From: Methanobacteriota archaeon | GTDB taxonomy: Archaea; Thermoplasmatota; Poseidoniia; Poseidoniales; Poseidoniaceae | Direction of reading: 5' to 3' | Assembly: GCA_004195635.1 (NCBI GenBank) | Contig: PSPT01000008.1 | Span: 70,380 to 127,471, forward strand | DNA: 57,092 nt | Part shown: positions 43,583-53,666 of the stretch, one piece after another | Layout of the letters: each line of letters opens with the position of its first letter | How positions within the stretch are numbered: the first letter of the stretch is position 1 | Program-made: the position numbers and the translations under genes | The notes under the pieces: model-generated | Database searches by the model: none | The model's input: the letters and a program-made list of their open reading frames with translations, nothing else | Told to the model about the DNA's origin: nothing

Positions 43583-44737
43583 TTGGTTGAATTAGGGGAT
43601 ATTTCCATGAAAGATGAAGTGTTCGCAGTATCTGTGCCGACTGTTGATGATATTGGCAATGAGGTAGATTTGCTTCAACGCAATAAACTTATTTCGCGCT
43701 ACTCTTGGCGGGAAAATGGTTGCCTGTTGGACAGTCTTTGCGCAGGCAAAGAAGTCTGGTTAGTTGCAGTTGCTGACTGGAGAATGTGGTTCACAAAAAT
43801 GGAAGAATTTTTTGAAATCCCCTTGGAAAGAAAACTATCCTATGCTGCTGAGGCTCACGAAAGTTGGATGTTCAATGTGCGAATATTGACGCAACCTCTG
43901 CCAAAACCTTTGTTTAGAAAAGAAAAAAAACAATTGAAATGGATAAATGATGATTGGGGTGTGCGTGGATGTGGCGAGATTCATTCCAAGAAAGGAGGAA
44001 CTGAAATCCAAGTTTTTGGCGGAGCCTTCTCGTCGCAAGCAGGTGGACAAGCACTTGCATTTTATAGTAAAGTAAATAATCGTTCATATCGATTGAAATG
44101 GGAAGATATTGCCGCAAAATGTGCATCAATAATGCTTGAGGATAAGGGGGCAGCATTGCCAAAAGTAGGTAGTGTTGAACCGCAATGGAAACTCGAAAAA
44201 GCAGCCCCCACTGATGGGGCATCACACCCTCTGAGCAATCCTACGACTCCAGTATTTGGCAGGTGGAAAATGAATTCAGTGGAAATGTGTCTAATTTCAA
44301 GTGACCTTATTTTGCGAATTGTAAAGGAAATATTTCCCTTTGTCCAGACAAATATTGAAACAGACCGGCAATACTGCTGGAAGAATATTCCGCATGAAAT
44401 AGGAGTAGTTTGGGATGCGATTGCGAATAGTAGCAAGGAACTCTTTCTTTCAAGTGAGGAGCACATCATTGTTTCAAGCCCAAGTGACTGGATAGAATTG
44501 GGTGATGAATTGCTTTCTTTACATGGAATTGGCTGTATCAAATCCTGCCAAAGTTTGGATGAGAATGGTGGTATCATCATGCAATTTTATGGTGGAGTTC
44601 ACCCGGCTCTTGGCTGCGGGAAATTATTAGCTGCTTGGCAACGTTCCGAAGGACGTGATGGATATGTAGAATGGAGCGAAAACAATGGCACTCAGCAACT
44701 TATTATTAAATCGAGAAGAATTATCGCAAAAGAGTAA
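43583..44737 (+). CDS. Orphan protein with duplicated domain
   Basis: 384 residues from TTG 43583, which follows GGAGATG; ATG 43607 is an alternative. No signal, membrane helix or zinc motif. The two halves look related: [20 protein letters not shown] about residues 135-154 and [20 protein letters not shown] about 331-350, each followed by a strand ending in (R/V)LKWED or YVEWSE, and each preceded by a region with a DW-x-x-LGDELL-like helix. It is a tandem duplication of a roughly 170-residue domain that I do not recognise. It diverges from glyA. Confidence 0.72.
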
Positions 44738-44837
44738 TTTATGAGATTTTGATGCCCTTTAACCCTTAACTTTGATAAGCATTACATTGAGTCAGCAACT
44801 TGTCCAGCCATTAGGCAGGGTATGAAAGGTGGTATAA

Positions 44838-47800
44838 ATGAACTTGTCTCACAACCAAATGGCCTATTCTGCGATAGTGGTAACAATGATTTTTGGGTCG
44901 TTATTTGTAGGTTTTACCGGCGTAGTGCAAACCAGTGAAGATTTGGGAGGTTTTGACCCTGCAGGTGAAGAAGATTTATTCCAAGAGGAGGAAGTTTCCG
45001 ACCAAGGTATTGATTCGGATGGAGATGGAATCCCCGATAAACTCGAAGAGGTACAAATAGGAACTGACCCATTAGACCCCGATACTGATAATGATGGATT
45101 ATCTGATGGCTGGGAAGTTGCTCACGGACTTGACCCACTTGATAATGGGGAAGCAGAAGATGACAATACACCGCCCTCAACTGGCACTGATTCAACTAGC
45201 CAAGGCGATGACACCGAACCTTGGCCTGACCCTGAAAACGGACCAAATGGCGACCCTGACCGCGATGGATTGACCAATCGTCAAGAGCAAGATTACGGTA
45301 CAGAACCAAAACATGCTGATACCGATGGCGATGGACTAAATGACCGCTGGGAAGTTGAACACATGAATTACAATGAAACCGCAGTTACCGGTGAAGTGAT
45401 TAATCTATTCAACCCACTTTCTGGCAACTGGGATTGTGATTTACTCAGCGATGCACGTATGAGTGCAATACGCCAAATATTGGATAATGATGATGAACGT
45501 CCCGATTGGGATGACATGGCAAATATTGCCGGTCAACATTCTTGTGATTCATTATTGGATACCGATGGCGATGGGTTGTTTAACTTTGAAGAGGAACGCT
45601 ATGGAACTAACCCGCTATCAAGAGATAGCGATGGTGATTTGATATCTGACGACATAGAAATTGCTAATGGACCAATTGAATTATCCTCGCATTGTGGACT
45701 ACCGCTTCTTGTTACTCAAACAAAATCTGCACCCTTTGCTGAAATTAGTGGAGGGAGCCTTTCATGGTATCTTGAGGATATGGATGGCGATGGAATTCTA
45801 AATGGACCTTCCGATTGGGACACCGACGGAGATGGAATGCCTGATGGTTTTGAATTCTGCTATGGAGATGATAATGATCACCCCTTTGCTGGTACACCCC
45901 TTGCTAGAGAGCAAACTCTTGATGCCGCAAATGCATCTGATGCATACGGCGATTGGGATGAAGATGGGCTAAACAACTTGGAGGAATACCAAGTTGCAAA
46001 CTTATACGGCACCGTCAATTTTACTTCGCCTTGGACTAGTGATACTGATGTGGATGGAATGCCTGATGGATGGGAGGCAAGCAATGGGCTGAACCCTCGA
46101 GATGGTGATAATTGGGATGATGACCCTGATCATGATGGCTGGGATGCCGATGATGACGGCACTGTATATTATTCTGATTTGGAAAATAATGCCCGCGTAG
46201 TTGCGATTGAATTTAACATTGATGATTGGGTTGAAGCAAACCAAACAGTTGCTCGTGCTCAAATCACCCTATCGGGAGGAAATAAGCAAAACATACCTCT
46301 AGTTGCCCCTACCTCGGGTTTTGTTTACCAAATACATGTTGTGTTAGGCCAAACTGTTGAAAGCCGTTTGACTCCTTGGTTATCAATTGTTGAAGTCGAT
46401 GAACAATTTACCAATCTGCAGGAATATAATGCTCGAGACCGAGATGGCGATGGTATTATTGATGGACGTTCTACTGACCCACTCAACCCAGATACAGATG
46501 GTGATGGTTTACTTGATGGAATTGAAGTCATGGGTTGGGAAATTTTAGTTGTTAGTAGTGGTGTAAACCGAGTTTGGGTTACAAGTGACCCTGGAAACTG
46601 GGATACCGATGGCGATGGATTAACCGATTACAAGGAATTCGGTACCGTTTGTGACCTAGGCTCAAATGCTTCTAACGCGGATACTGATAATGATGGATTA
46701 GATGATTATACCGAAGCAATTAACGGATTTGACTGGCAAGGCGACCCCTATTCTACCAGCCCATGTATGGATGATACTGACAATGATGGATTACTTGATG
46801 GTGAAGAGGTTATTGCTGGAGCAGATAATTACGTAACTCATGCAAATAATTCAGATACTGATAATGATAGCCTACTTGATGGGCAAGAAGTGCTCTTTGT
46901 CCCTCGCCCTTGGCAGAACCCAACAAATCCTCTAAACAACGATACCGATGGAGATGGAATGCTTGATGGCTGGGAAATGCAAGTAGAAGCTGTTGAAGAT
47001 AATACTAGATCTCATAGTCTTTGGGTAGTAACCGAAGCATGGCTACCTCCGGGATGTGAATCGATGAGTGAATGTGGGCTTGAAGACGGCGGTTATATGT
47101 GGAAGAACTGGCTCGGTGGATTTATCAATGTTAAGAAGTTCGCTTTGTCTGAAATGAATCTAACCAATTTCAATATCCCTACTAACTCAAAGTGTAATTG
47201 TGATGGTCGTTGGGCACTTGACCCTTCAATTGGAAGTTTGCAGGATGATGTTTTTGATGTTGACAATGATACATTGACCAACAGCGCTGAAGGACCTGAA
47301 CGCTGGAATACAAACCCGGTTGACGATGATACTGACGGGGATAAGTTGCCTGATGGTTGGGAAGTGTTCTATAGTCGATTGGCAATGGAAATGGGTTTGG
47401 TTGACAATGCAACCCTTGAGGCATATGGTGCAAGAGGTACAATGGACCCTGCATTATTTGATTCGGACTTTGATGGTGTTGATGACGGAAGCGAGGACCC
47501 TGACCTTGATGGCTTGAACCGTACTGGTTTGTTAAAGAAATATTGCCCTTCACATGATAACCCTCAATCATCTAATTGTCACATTGACCCAGCTACGCCA
47601 GACGGACTAATGTTCTACGATAATCTTGAGAATTACACCAATTATGAAGAATTTGAAAATGGAACAAATCCCATTTCAAACGATACTGATGGCGATGCTT
47701 GGGAAGATGGACCCGAAGTTTATTATCAAGACCATGACAATGATGGAATGGCTACAGGTTGGGAATACTACTTTGAATTTGATCCATTCGATTCAGTCGA

Positions 47801-47924
47801 TAGAAATGTTGATTCTGATGGTGATGGACACGTCAATTATTGTGAATATAAGTGGGATACAAATCCACGTGACCCTGCTAGCTATCCTGGTCAAGGACAG
47901 CAATGTGATTGGTATACTGAGTAA
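44838..47924 (+). CDS. Secreted protein with thrombospondin type-3-like Ca2+ repeats
   Basis: 1028 residues; AGGTGG precedes the ATG. A signal or anchor helix (about 9-31, AYSAIVVTMIFGSLFVGFTG) is followed by at least fifteen D-x-D-x-D-G-x-x-D repeats, for example DSDGDGIPDKLE, DTDNDGLSDGWE, DTDGDGLNDRWE, DTDGDGMLDGWE and DSDGDGHVNYCE, mostly ending in Gly-Trp-Glu. Between them lies a beta domain (about 455-525) that reads VVAIEFNIDDWVEANQTVAR and carries biotin-carrier-like hairpin wording. There is no C-terminal anchor. Such repeats bind many Ca2+ ions and stiffen surface proteins. The partner gene follows after 50 bp. Confidence 0.85.
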   Translation: MNLSHNQMAYSAIVVTMIFGSLFVGFTGVVQTSEDLGGFDPAGEEDLFQEEEVSDQGIDSDGDGIPDKLEEVQIGTDPLDPDTDNDGLSDGWEVAHGLDPLDNGEAEDDNTPPSTGTDSTSQGDDTEPWPDPENGPNGDPDRDGLTNRQEQDYGTEPKHADTDGDGLNDRWEVEHMNYNETAVTGEVINLFNPLSGNWDCDLLSDARMSAIRQILDNDDERPDWDDMANIAGQHSCDSLLDTDGDGLFNFEEERYGTNPLSRDSDGDLISDDIEIANGPIELSSHCGLPLLVTQTKSAPFAEISGGSLSWYLEDMDGDGILNGPSDWDTDGDGMPDGFEFCYGDDNDHPFAGTPLAREQTLDAANASDAYGDWDEDGLNNLEEYQVANLYGTVNFTSPWTSDTDVDGMPDGWEASNGLNPRDGDNWDDDPDHDGWDADDDGTVYYSDLENNARVVAIEFNIDDWVEANQTVARAQITLSGGNKQNIPLVAPTSGFVYQIHVVLGQTVESRLTPWLSIVEVDEQFTNLQEYNARDRDGDGIIDGRSTDPLNPDTDGDGLLDGIEVMGWEILVVSSGVNRVWVTSDPGNWDTDGDGLTDYKEFGTVCDLGSNASNADTDNDGLDDYTEAINGFDWQGDPYSTSPCMDDTDNDGLLDGEEVIAGADNYVTHANNSDTDNDSLLDGQEVLFVPRPWQNPTNPLNNDTDGDGMLDGWEMQVEAVEDNTRSHSLWVVTEAWLPPGCESMSECGLEDGGYMWKNWLGGFINVKKFALSEMNLTNFNIPTNSKCNCDGRWALDPSIGSLQDDVFDVDNDTLTNSAEGPERWNTNPVDDDTDGDKLPDGWEVFYSRLAMEMGLVDNATLEAYGARGTMDPALFDSDFDGVDDGSEDPDLDGLNRTGLLKKYCPSHDNPQSSNCHIDPATPDGLMFYDNLENYTNYEEFENGTNPISNDTDGDAWEDGPEVYYQDHDNDGMATGWEYYFEFDPFDSVDRNVDSDGDGHVNYCEYKWDTNPRDPASYPGQGQQCDWYTE

Positions 47925-47974
47925 AGAGGTCTCGTGATGAAGCCCCTGATTCAATACGAACAGGGGTGGAATTA

Positions 47975-49480
47975 ATGAAGAGTTTTATTTCTCTAGCATT
48001 AGTAATCTCTCTATTATTCACAATGGTTAATTTGAATTTAAGAGAAGAGGCGCCTAAAAGCGAGGAAGCATTTGACCCCGCTCCCTTTATGCACTCACCT
48101 CAATCAACTGCGAATGGGATAATGATCAGTTGGCAGTGGGATAATCAAAGCAATATATTGCAGATAAATAGCCAAAGTCAATCTCCTTTCCATAATATTG
48201 AGGTTTATGATGAGGACCCAAGCAATATGATTTTTGAATATTTATTTGTTGATCAGGTGAATACTGCTGAATGGAATATGACAATAAGCGATGGAAACTG
48301 TACTTGTATGATTAGTATCAATTCAATTGAGGGACATCTACATCAAATTGTTGCCAATATTGGCGAGGAAGTCCATGTTCCAATGATTGCTATGACCTCT
48401 ACCCCTAGTACTGACCCCCACAGAGGAAGTATATCATACGCAGGTAATTCCTATAATGTGAATGAAAATATTTCGCTCTCCAATACCCTGATTTTTTGCC
48501 AATTTTCTGCTGGCCACCAAAGTTGTGAGAGCACGATTAGTGATTATTGGAATAATGTAGGCGGACTTGTTGATTCCTTTTCTGTAAATTGGACTTGGGA
48601 GGGTGATGAGAGTTTTTCAATTAACCTCAACCTTCAGGATGTAAGCCAATTAAGTGATGGAGAATATTATGTCGGATGGGCTTTGCGTGATGAAAATCTA
48701 CTTTCCTCGTGGTCCATTATACCAAATACCCTTATTGTTGACCGCAAGGCACCAGAAATCTCACTTGCTGGTCCAGTTATGGTGAATGAAAGTTCGCAAA
48801 AGATTACTATTGATGCCAGTCAAACTGACGATCAATCAAGTTTATTTTATTCTTGGATTATCTACTTACCAGATGGTTCTGCAAGAGGACCTTATGAGGA
48901 TGAAAAGCAATATTTAAATGATGTTGTCCCATCATTATTGATTACTCCAAATATTTCCGGCGAGTGGGTTTTCAAAGCAACCATTACCGATGAAGCCGGT
49001 AATCAAAATGTCTCTAATTTGACATTATTTGTCGCCAATTTGGGACCTGTCGCCCATCTTGCTCTCAACTCAATACCTATTCAAGATGGGAGCAGCCATC
49101 AATTAGTGCATGGAAGGGAATGGATGTTTTCAGCAAATGCTTCCACTGATACAAGTAATGATGCTGATGAATTGACATTTTCTTGGCTACTTGACGGAGT
49201 AGAGATTAGCGCGCAGAGTGAATTTCACCTTGAAGAGCATGAAATAAGCGGAGTCCATATGCTGAATCTAATAGTCACAGATGATGATGGTGCTAGAGAT
49301 GAAATTAGTATATCCCTTATTATTGCTGGTTCAGAGGAAACAGTAAAGGAAGGAAAGAGTATATTCGTAGCAGTGGGTATTTCCTTACTCCTTGTAATAA
49401 TTGGCACTGTATCTATTGGCCTCTTTTGGGCAAGAAATAGCAAGAGGATATTGCCCGATTGGAAGCCGAATTCGAAATAG
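47975..49480 (+). CDS. Surface protein with Ig/PKD-like domains and C-terminal anchor
   Basis: 501 residues from ATG 47975, five bases after GGGGTGG. An N-terminal signal (SFISLALVISLLFTMVNL) precedes beta-rich outer domains, the last two of PKD/Ig type (about 255-350, DRKAPEISLAGPVMVNESSQ; about 355-455, GPVAHLALNSIPIQDGSSHQ to DDDGARDEISISLII). A C-terminal membrane helix (FVAVGISLLLVIIGTVSIGL) and short basic tail close it. Type I surface protein. It sits downstream of the Ca-repeat protein and probably forms a complex with it, which is inference from position. Confidence 0.8.
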   Translation: MKSFISLALVISLLFTMVNLNLREEAPKSEEAFDPAPFMHSPQSTANGIMISWQWDNQSNILQINSQSQSPFHNIEVYDEDPSNMIFEYLFVDQVNTAEWNMTISDGNCTCMISINSIEGHLHQIVANIGEEVHVPMIAMTSTPSTDPHRGSISYAGNSYNVNENISLSNTLIFCQFSAGHQSCESTISDYWNNVGGLVDSFSVNWTWEGDESFSINLNLQDVSQLSDGEYYVGWALRDENLLSSWSIIPNTLIVDRKAPEISLAGPVMVNESSQKITIDASQTDDQSSLFYSWIIYLPDGSARGPYEDEKQYLNDVVPSLLITPNISGEWVFKATITDEAGNQNVSNLTLFVANLGPVAHLALNSIPIQDGSSHQLVHGREWMFSANASTDTSNDADELTFSWLLDGVEISAQSEFHLEEHEISGVHMLNLIVTDDDGARDEISISLIIAGSEETVKEGKSIFVAVGISLLLVIIGTVSIGLFWARNSKRILPDWKPNSK

Positions 49481-50916
49481 TCATTGACAAAGAATGCTTG
49501 AGTCCAAAGGGAGGTCTCAAGAAGCACCACCCCACCCGCCTATTCATGTTTGCTGACCTCGTATCGCAATTGGCGGATGCTCCGGAGGGAATTTGTGATG
49601 CAGAATATAAGGAGCGGCAGTCGAGACTACTGAGTCAATTGGCCCCATCAGATTTACTAATTATTTGCACAAATCCTGTTGCAAAACGAAGCAATGATGT
49701 CAATCATCCCTTTAGAGGCAGTAGCGATATGCTCTACCTCTGTGGGTGGGAGGAAGAAAAAGGTGTACTAATTGCCCGCCATGTCAAGGGTGAAGGGTGG
49801 TCAGTTGAGTTGTTTGTGGAGCCACGAAATGTGCTTATGGAAGTGTGGAATGGACGCCTACATGGTCTCGAGGGCGCAGAAGAAAAGTACCCAATTGATA
49901 AGGCACATAGTTACAATGAAATGGCCGAAATATTGGGCGATTATTTGCTCAATTCTAAGAGAGTTGTACTGCGCAATAGAGTTAATGAGGAAGTGGACAA
50001 ACTTGTTGATGCAGCTATTTCAGATAATTCTAGGCCACGACAGCAATTTGGTCTTGGTCCAACTTCAATTACCTCACCAAGTCCGATGCTTGCTGAATTA
50101 CGCCTACGTAAATCACCCGCTGAAATAGCGCTATTGCGTCATGCTTCTGATATTTCCAGTCTTGCCCACATTGCGGCAATGAAAGTTGCAAAGGCAGATA
50201 TTGGCGAATGGCAAATACAAGCAACTATTGAGGGCTTTTTCCGTTTCGCAAAGGGTAGTGGTTGGGCATACCCAAGTATTGTTGGATGTGGAGATAATGC
50301 GACAATATTACATTATAGCAGCAATAATATGACCTGTAGGGATGGTGAAGTAATCCTAATTGATGCCGCAGCAGAATATTGTGGCTATGCATCTGATATC
50401 ACGAGGTCGTGGCCGATTAATGGCGAGTTTTCTCCAGACCAAAAGAAAATTTACACACTTGTATTGGCTGCGCAAAAGGCTGCAATTGCTGAATGTGTGG
50501 TTGGAAACCTCTTTACTGCGCCTCATGACAAGGTCTGTGAAATAATGGCGGAGGGTCTTATTGAAATGGGTATTTTACAATGCTCACTTGAGGATGCACT
50601 TGGGCCAGAAGGTGAATTGCGCCAATGGTATATGCACAACACCAGTCATTGGATTGGCTTGGATGTCCACGATGTGGGGGTATACCGGCCAGATGGAGAA
50701 GCGAGGAAGTTTGAAGCAGGGATGGTCTTGACAATTGAGCCAGGGCTTTACTTTGGAGGATGGCGCCCCGATGTAGAAATAGAAGATCGCTGGTCTGGTA
50801 TTGGAATTCGAATTGAGGATGATGTATTAATCACCGACGAGGGGCCCGATGTATTAACTGCAAAATGCCCAAAGGAAATATCTGAACTTGAAAAAATAAT
50901 AGGTTCCGACAATTGA
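49459..50916 (+). CDS. pepP: M24B metallopeptidase (Xaa-Pro aminopeptidase-like)
   Basis: Releases N-terminal residues before proline. Up to 485 residues from ATG 49459, overlapping the previous gene by 22 bp; ATG 49546 is a possible shorter start, as no ribosome binding site marks either. An N-terminal creatinase-like domain is followed by the pita-bread domain with metal ligands in ILIDAAAEY (Asp), SDITRSWP (Asp), HWIGLDVHDVG (His), TIEPGLYFG (Glu) and GIRIEDDVL (Glu). All five ligands are present. Likely cytosolic. It ends 9 bp before the radical SAM gene. Confidence 0.88.
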   Translation: MEAEFEIVIDKECLSPKGGLKKHHPTRLFMFADLVSQLADAPEGICDAEYKERQSRLLSQLAPSDLLIICTNPVAKRSNDVNHPFRGSSDMLYLCGWEEEKGVLIARHVKGEGWSVELFVEPRNVLMEVWNGRLHGLEGAEEKYPIDKAHSYNEMAEILGDYLLNSKRVVLRNRVNEEVDKLVDAAISDNSRPRQQFGLGPTSITSPSPMLAELRLRKSPAEIALLRHASDISSLAHIAAMKVAKADIGEWQIQATIEGFFRFAKGSGWAYPSIVGCGDNATILHYSSNNMTCRDGEVILIDAAAEYCGYASDITRSWPINGEFSPDQKKIYTLVLAAQKAAIAECVVGNLFTAPHDKVCEIMAEGLIEMGILQCSLEDALGPEGELRQWYMHNTSHWIGLDVHDVGVYRPDGEARKFEAGMVLTIEPGLYFGGWRPDVEIEDRWSGIGIRIEDDVLITDEGPDVLTAKCPKEISELEKIIGSDN

Positions 50917-50925
50917 GGTGGACTT

Positions 50926-52110
50926 ATGTCTAATTGGCGGGAAATACTTGCTCATCAAAGTAAATGGACTGTGAAAAATAGTGACTCATTTCGCCTATCA
51001 ATAGTGGAGGCTAATGACCTATACTTGAACGCTGATTTGCATCAATTACAACAAGCGGCTCACAATCGTAGAATGGCACTTAACTGCAATAAGGAAGTCA
51101 CATACCTAATTGATCGAAATATTAATTATACTAATATCTGCACAATTAATTGCCAATTTTGCTCCTTTTACCGCCCACCAGGGCATGCGGAAACATATAC
51201 GCAATCTACTGCAGAAATTAGTCAGCGAATTACTGAACTAGAAGAAATAGGAGGCTCAAGGATATTGATGCAAGGGGGAGTAAACCCCAATTTGCCACTC
51301 AGTTGGTATCTAGATTTGATAAGTGAATTGAATACAAGACACCCGCAAATAATGCTTGACTGCTTTTCACCAATTGAAATTGAGGGGATTGCTGAAGTTT
51401 GCAATTCGACTACCCTAGATGTATTGACAAGGATGCAAAAAGCGGGACTTGATGGGCTACCAGGTGGTGGTGCTGAAATGCTGGTTGATGAAATAAGAAA
51501 TGATGTTTCGCCCAAAAAGCATGGCACAGATGAATGGATTAGAATTATGCGCGAGGCTCAATCGCTTGGACTAACAACAAGTGCGACCAATGTTTTTGGT
51601 TTTGGTGAATCCACTTTGCAAAGAGTTGAACATTTGAATGAATTGCGAAAGGCCCAAGATGAAGCACTTGAAGCCGGAGATTTACCTTTTACTTCATTTA
51701 TCGCTTGGCCAGTACAACTTGAAGTCAATACCTTTGGCAAGAGAAATAGAGGGCGTAACCGATTTGAACTTGGCGCAGGCCCATCTGAATATCTTCGCCA
51801 CATTGCGATTTCTAGACTCTTTTTAGACAACTTCGACCACATCCAAGCTTCATGGCCGACAATGGGATTAAATGTTGCACAAATGGCTCTACTTGGTGGC
51901 GCAGATGATGCAGGTTCGACCATGATGGAGGAAAATGTAGTTTCAGCCTCTGGAACTGATAAGATGGAGGCAACTGAATTAGAATTGCAACGCATTATTT
52001 CCCGTGCCGGTTTTTCAGCGCGTAGAAGAGATAGCAAGTACAATTTACTCACGACAGAAATTTTGTGTTCTCCCAGAGAAGAATTAGCCGCCCCACCACC
52101 GGCACAATGA
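50926..52110 (+). CDS. mqnC: MqnC-like radical SAM enzyme
   Basis: 394 residues; GAGGTGG precedes the ATG. The cluster motif is NICTINCQFCSFYR (CxxxCxxC). LMQGGVNPNLPLSWY, DCFSPIEI, LPGGGAEML, SPKKHGTDEWIRIMREAQSL, FIAWPVQLE and TMMEENVVSASG match dehypoxanthine futalosine cyclase (MqnC), which forms cyclic dehypoxanthine futalosine in the alternative menaquinone route. CofH of F420 synthesis and MqnE are related; the FIxWPxQ and TMMEENVV wording favours MqnC. No mqnA, B, D or E is in the window, so the pathway link rests on the family. Confidence 0.83.
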   Translation: MSNWREILAHQSKWTVKNSDSFRLSIVEANDLYLNADLHQLQQAAHNRRMALNCNKEVTYLIDRNINYTNICTINCQFCSFYRPPGHAETYTQSTAEISQRITELEEIGGSRILMQGGVNPNLPLSWYLDLISELNTRHPQIMLDCFSPIEIEGIAEVCNSTTLDVLTRMQKAGLDGLPGGGAEMLVDEIRNDVSPKKHGTDEWIRIMREAQSLGLTTSATNVFGFGESTLQRVEHLNELRKAQDEALEAGDLPFTSFIAWPVQLEVNTFGKRNRGRNRFELGAGPSEYLRHIAISRLFLDNFDHIQASWPTMGLNVAQMALLGGADDAGSTMMEENVVSASGTDKMEATELELQRIISRAGFSARRRDSKYNLLTTEILCSPREELAAPPPAQ

Positions 52111-52153
52111 ATTAGGGCACATCATATAGACAATTTGAGGAAGGGGAAGGAAA

Positions 52154-52477
52154 ATGGATGAAGAAGATAATTCACCCCAAGTAACAGTCAATGTAGAAGT
52201 TAAGGATAGTACAACAAGAACCATCCTAATTGCAGCAGTGGTAGTACTAGGTGGGGTTTCTCTTGCTATGCTATTGATGAGTAACGGAGGAGTACTCGGC
52301 GGAGATCACCTTGGCCTTGGAAGTGGAACTTGCGGTGACGGAGTTGACAACGACAACGGGGGGCAAGCCGATAGGGACGACCCTGATTGCTATAATAATC
52401 CCGAAGTGTGGCAAGGATATGATGATAGTAGAGACGAGAATGATCCGCAAAATGACCCGCCTGGTGGCCGACCATAG
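52154..52477 (+). CDS. Small anchored protein with CGDGVDND motif
   Basis: 107 residues; GGGGAAGG precedes the ATG. A polar N-terminus (1-20), one membrane helix (about 23-44, RTILIAAVVVLGGVSLAMLL) and an outer acidic tail with CGDGVDNDNGGQADRDDPDC, a variant of the C-DG-DND-DG-D-DP-C module that binds Ca2+ in many secreted proteins of bacteria and archaea. The flanking Cys probably pair. It lies 43 bp after mqnC and converges on the next gene. Confidence 0.75.
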   Translation: MDEEDNSPQVTVNVEVKDSTTRTILIAAVVVLGGVSLAMLLMSNGGVLGGDHLGLGSGTCGDGVDNDNGGQADRDDPDCYNNPEVWQGYDDSRDENDPQNDPPGGRP

Positions 52478-52506
52478 GATTGATTGACTCAAAGTTGTAT
52501 CACTCA

Positions 52507-53661
52507 TCAATTGATGGATTCCTCACTTCTTCCATCGTTTACTTTGAGAGTAGCCATTTCAAAGGGACCAGAGCCATTGGCTACACGCAGAGGTAAAACC
52601 CAAAATAACGGTCCATGTGTAACTCGATTTATCTGTAATATTAACTCCCAATGAATTCTCACAAAACTACCTGCTTGAGTGCCAGGCCAACCTTTGGGCA
52701 GGGTAATTTGTAGGTCACCACCATCAAGTGAAAGGGGATAAGACTCACTTTTTTGCCAGATTCGCATTGGCCGCAAAAACATGCCACCTGACACTCCTTG
52801 ACGCTCCAGCGGGGTTTCTTCGCCGATTCCTGTTCCGTCCGACAAACCCTTTTCCCAATAATGAGGTAATGGGGTTGACATGCCGGGAGGCGGCTGTTGA
52901 TTTTCGTTGCGCGAGAGTGCTTCAAGTAATGTTTCTCGGGCGGGTGGAAGCAAACCTACTTGTACAAAAACATCCAAATCAAGCCAATTTTCTTGCACTT
53001 GCGGGAGACTCAATTGGATTAAGAGTTCCTCATCAGAAATTGCTTGATTTGAAAATGAAATTTCGGGGGCGGCAGGGGGGTTGTTGAGAAATGATTTTTG
53101 CCTACGCAAATCTCGGATATTCGCTCCAATACGCATCGCCAGAGGAAGTATCATCCACGGCAATACAAATAACATGAGAAAGGGGTAATCGAGTAAACCA
53201 ACTCTAATACTTCCAACGAGTGGCTGAGATAGAACACCTGCCCAAATAAATAAAGGTTCAATGAATTGGTAAGTAAGGGCTGAAAGAAATACAATTACTG
53301 CAACAGTTACTACTTTTCGTGACAAGCGATGGATGGGGCTTGGGGTCAAGTACCAGCCTTGACGTTGGCGCTCAACTATTGGAGGGAAGGGGCGGCTGTC
53401 ATCTCCACCGACAGGTAGCCATTTTTGTTCATTACCTTCGCCATCCCTAATCACAAATTTGCGCTCAATTAGCCAACTATCTTCTTCACCAAATTTCACA
53501 GGAGGAAGTACAATATCTTCAACGGAACTCAGATCTGTAATATTTGTATGGAGAGTCAGGTGCCGTTCGGCAATAGGTAAATGATCAGGCACCATTAAAC
53601 TCGATTCAAAAGGAGGGAATCGCACGCGAGTGTGCTGAATAATATCCCAAGATTTTGACAT
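52507..53661 (-). CDS. Two-helix membrane protein, unknown
   Basis: 384 residues from ATG 53661, preceded by GGTGAT that overlaps the end of the reductase gene. A soluble N-terminal part (1-110) is followed by two membrane helices near 115-140 (VVTVAVIVFLSALTYQFIEP) and 155-180 (YPFLMLFVLPWMILPLAMRI), then a long soluble C-terminal half with a beta-rich end (LQITLPKGWPGTQAGSFVRI). Coupled to geranylgeranyl reductase, so a role in membrane lipids is possible but unproven. Family not recognised. Confidence 0.75.
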   Translation of the reverse strand: MSKSWDIIQHTRVRFPPFESSLMVPDHLPIAERHLTLHTNITDLSSVEDIVLPPVKFGEEDSWLIERKFVIRDGEGNEQKWLPVGGDDSRPFPPIVERQRQGWYLTPSPIHRLSRKVVTVAVIVFLSALTYQFIEPLFIWAGVLSQPLVGSIRVGLLDYPFLMLFVLPWMILPLAMRIGANIRDLRRQKSFLNNPPAAPEISFSNQAISDEELLIQLSLPQVQENWLDLDVFVQVGLLPPARETLLEALSRNENQQPPPGMSTPLPHYWEKGLSDGTGIGEETPLERQGVSGGMFLRPMRIWQKSESYPLSLDGGDLQITLPKGWPGTQAGSFVRIHWELILQINRVTHGPLFWVLPLRVANGSGPFEMATLKVNDGRSEESIN

Positions 53662-53666
53662 AATAA

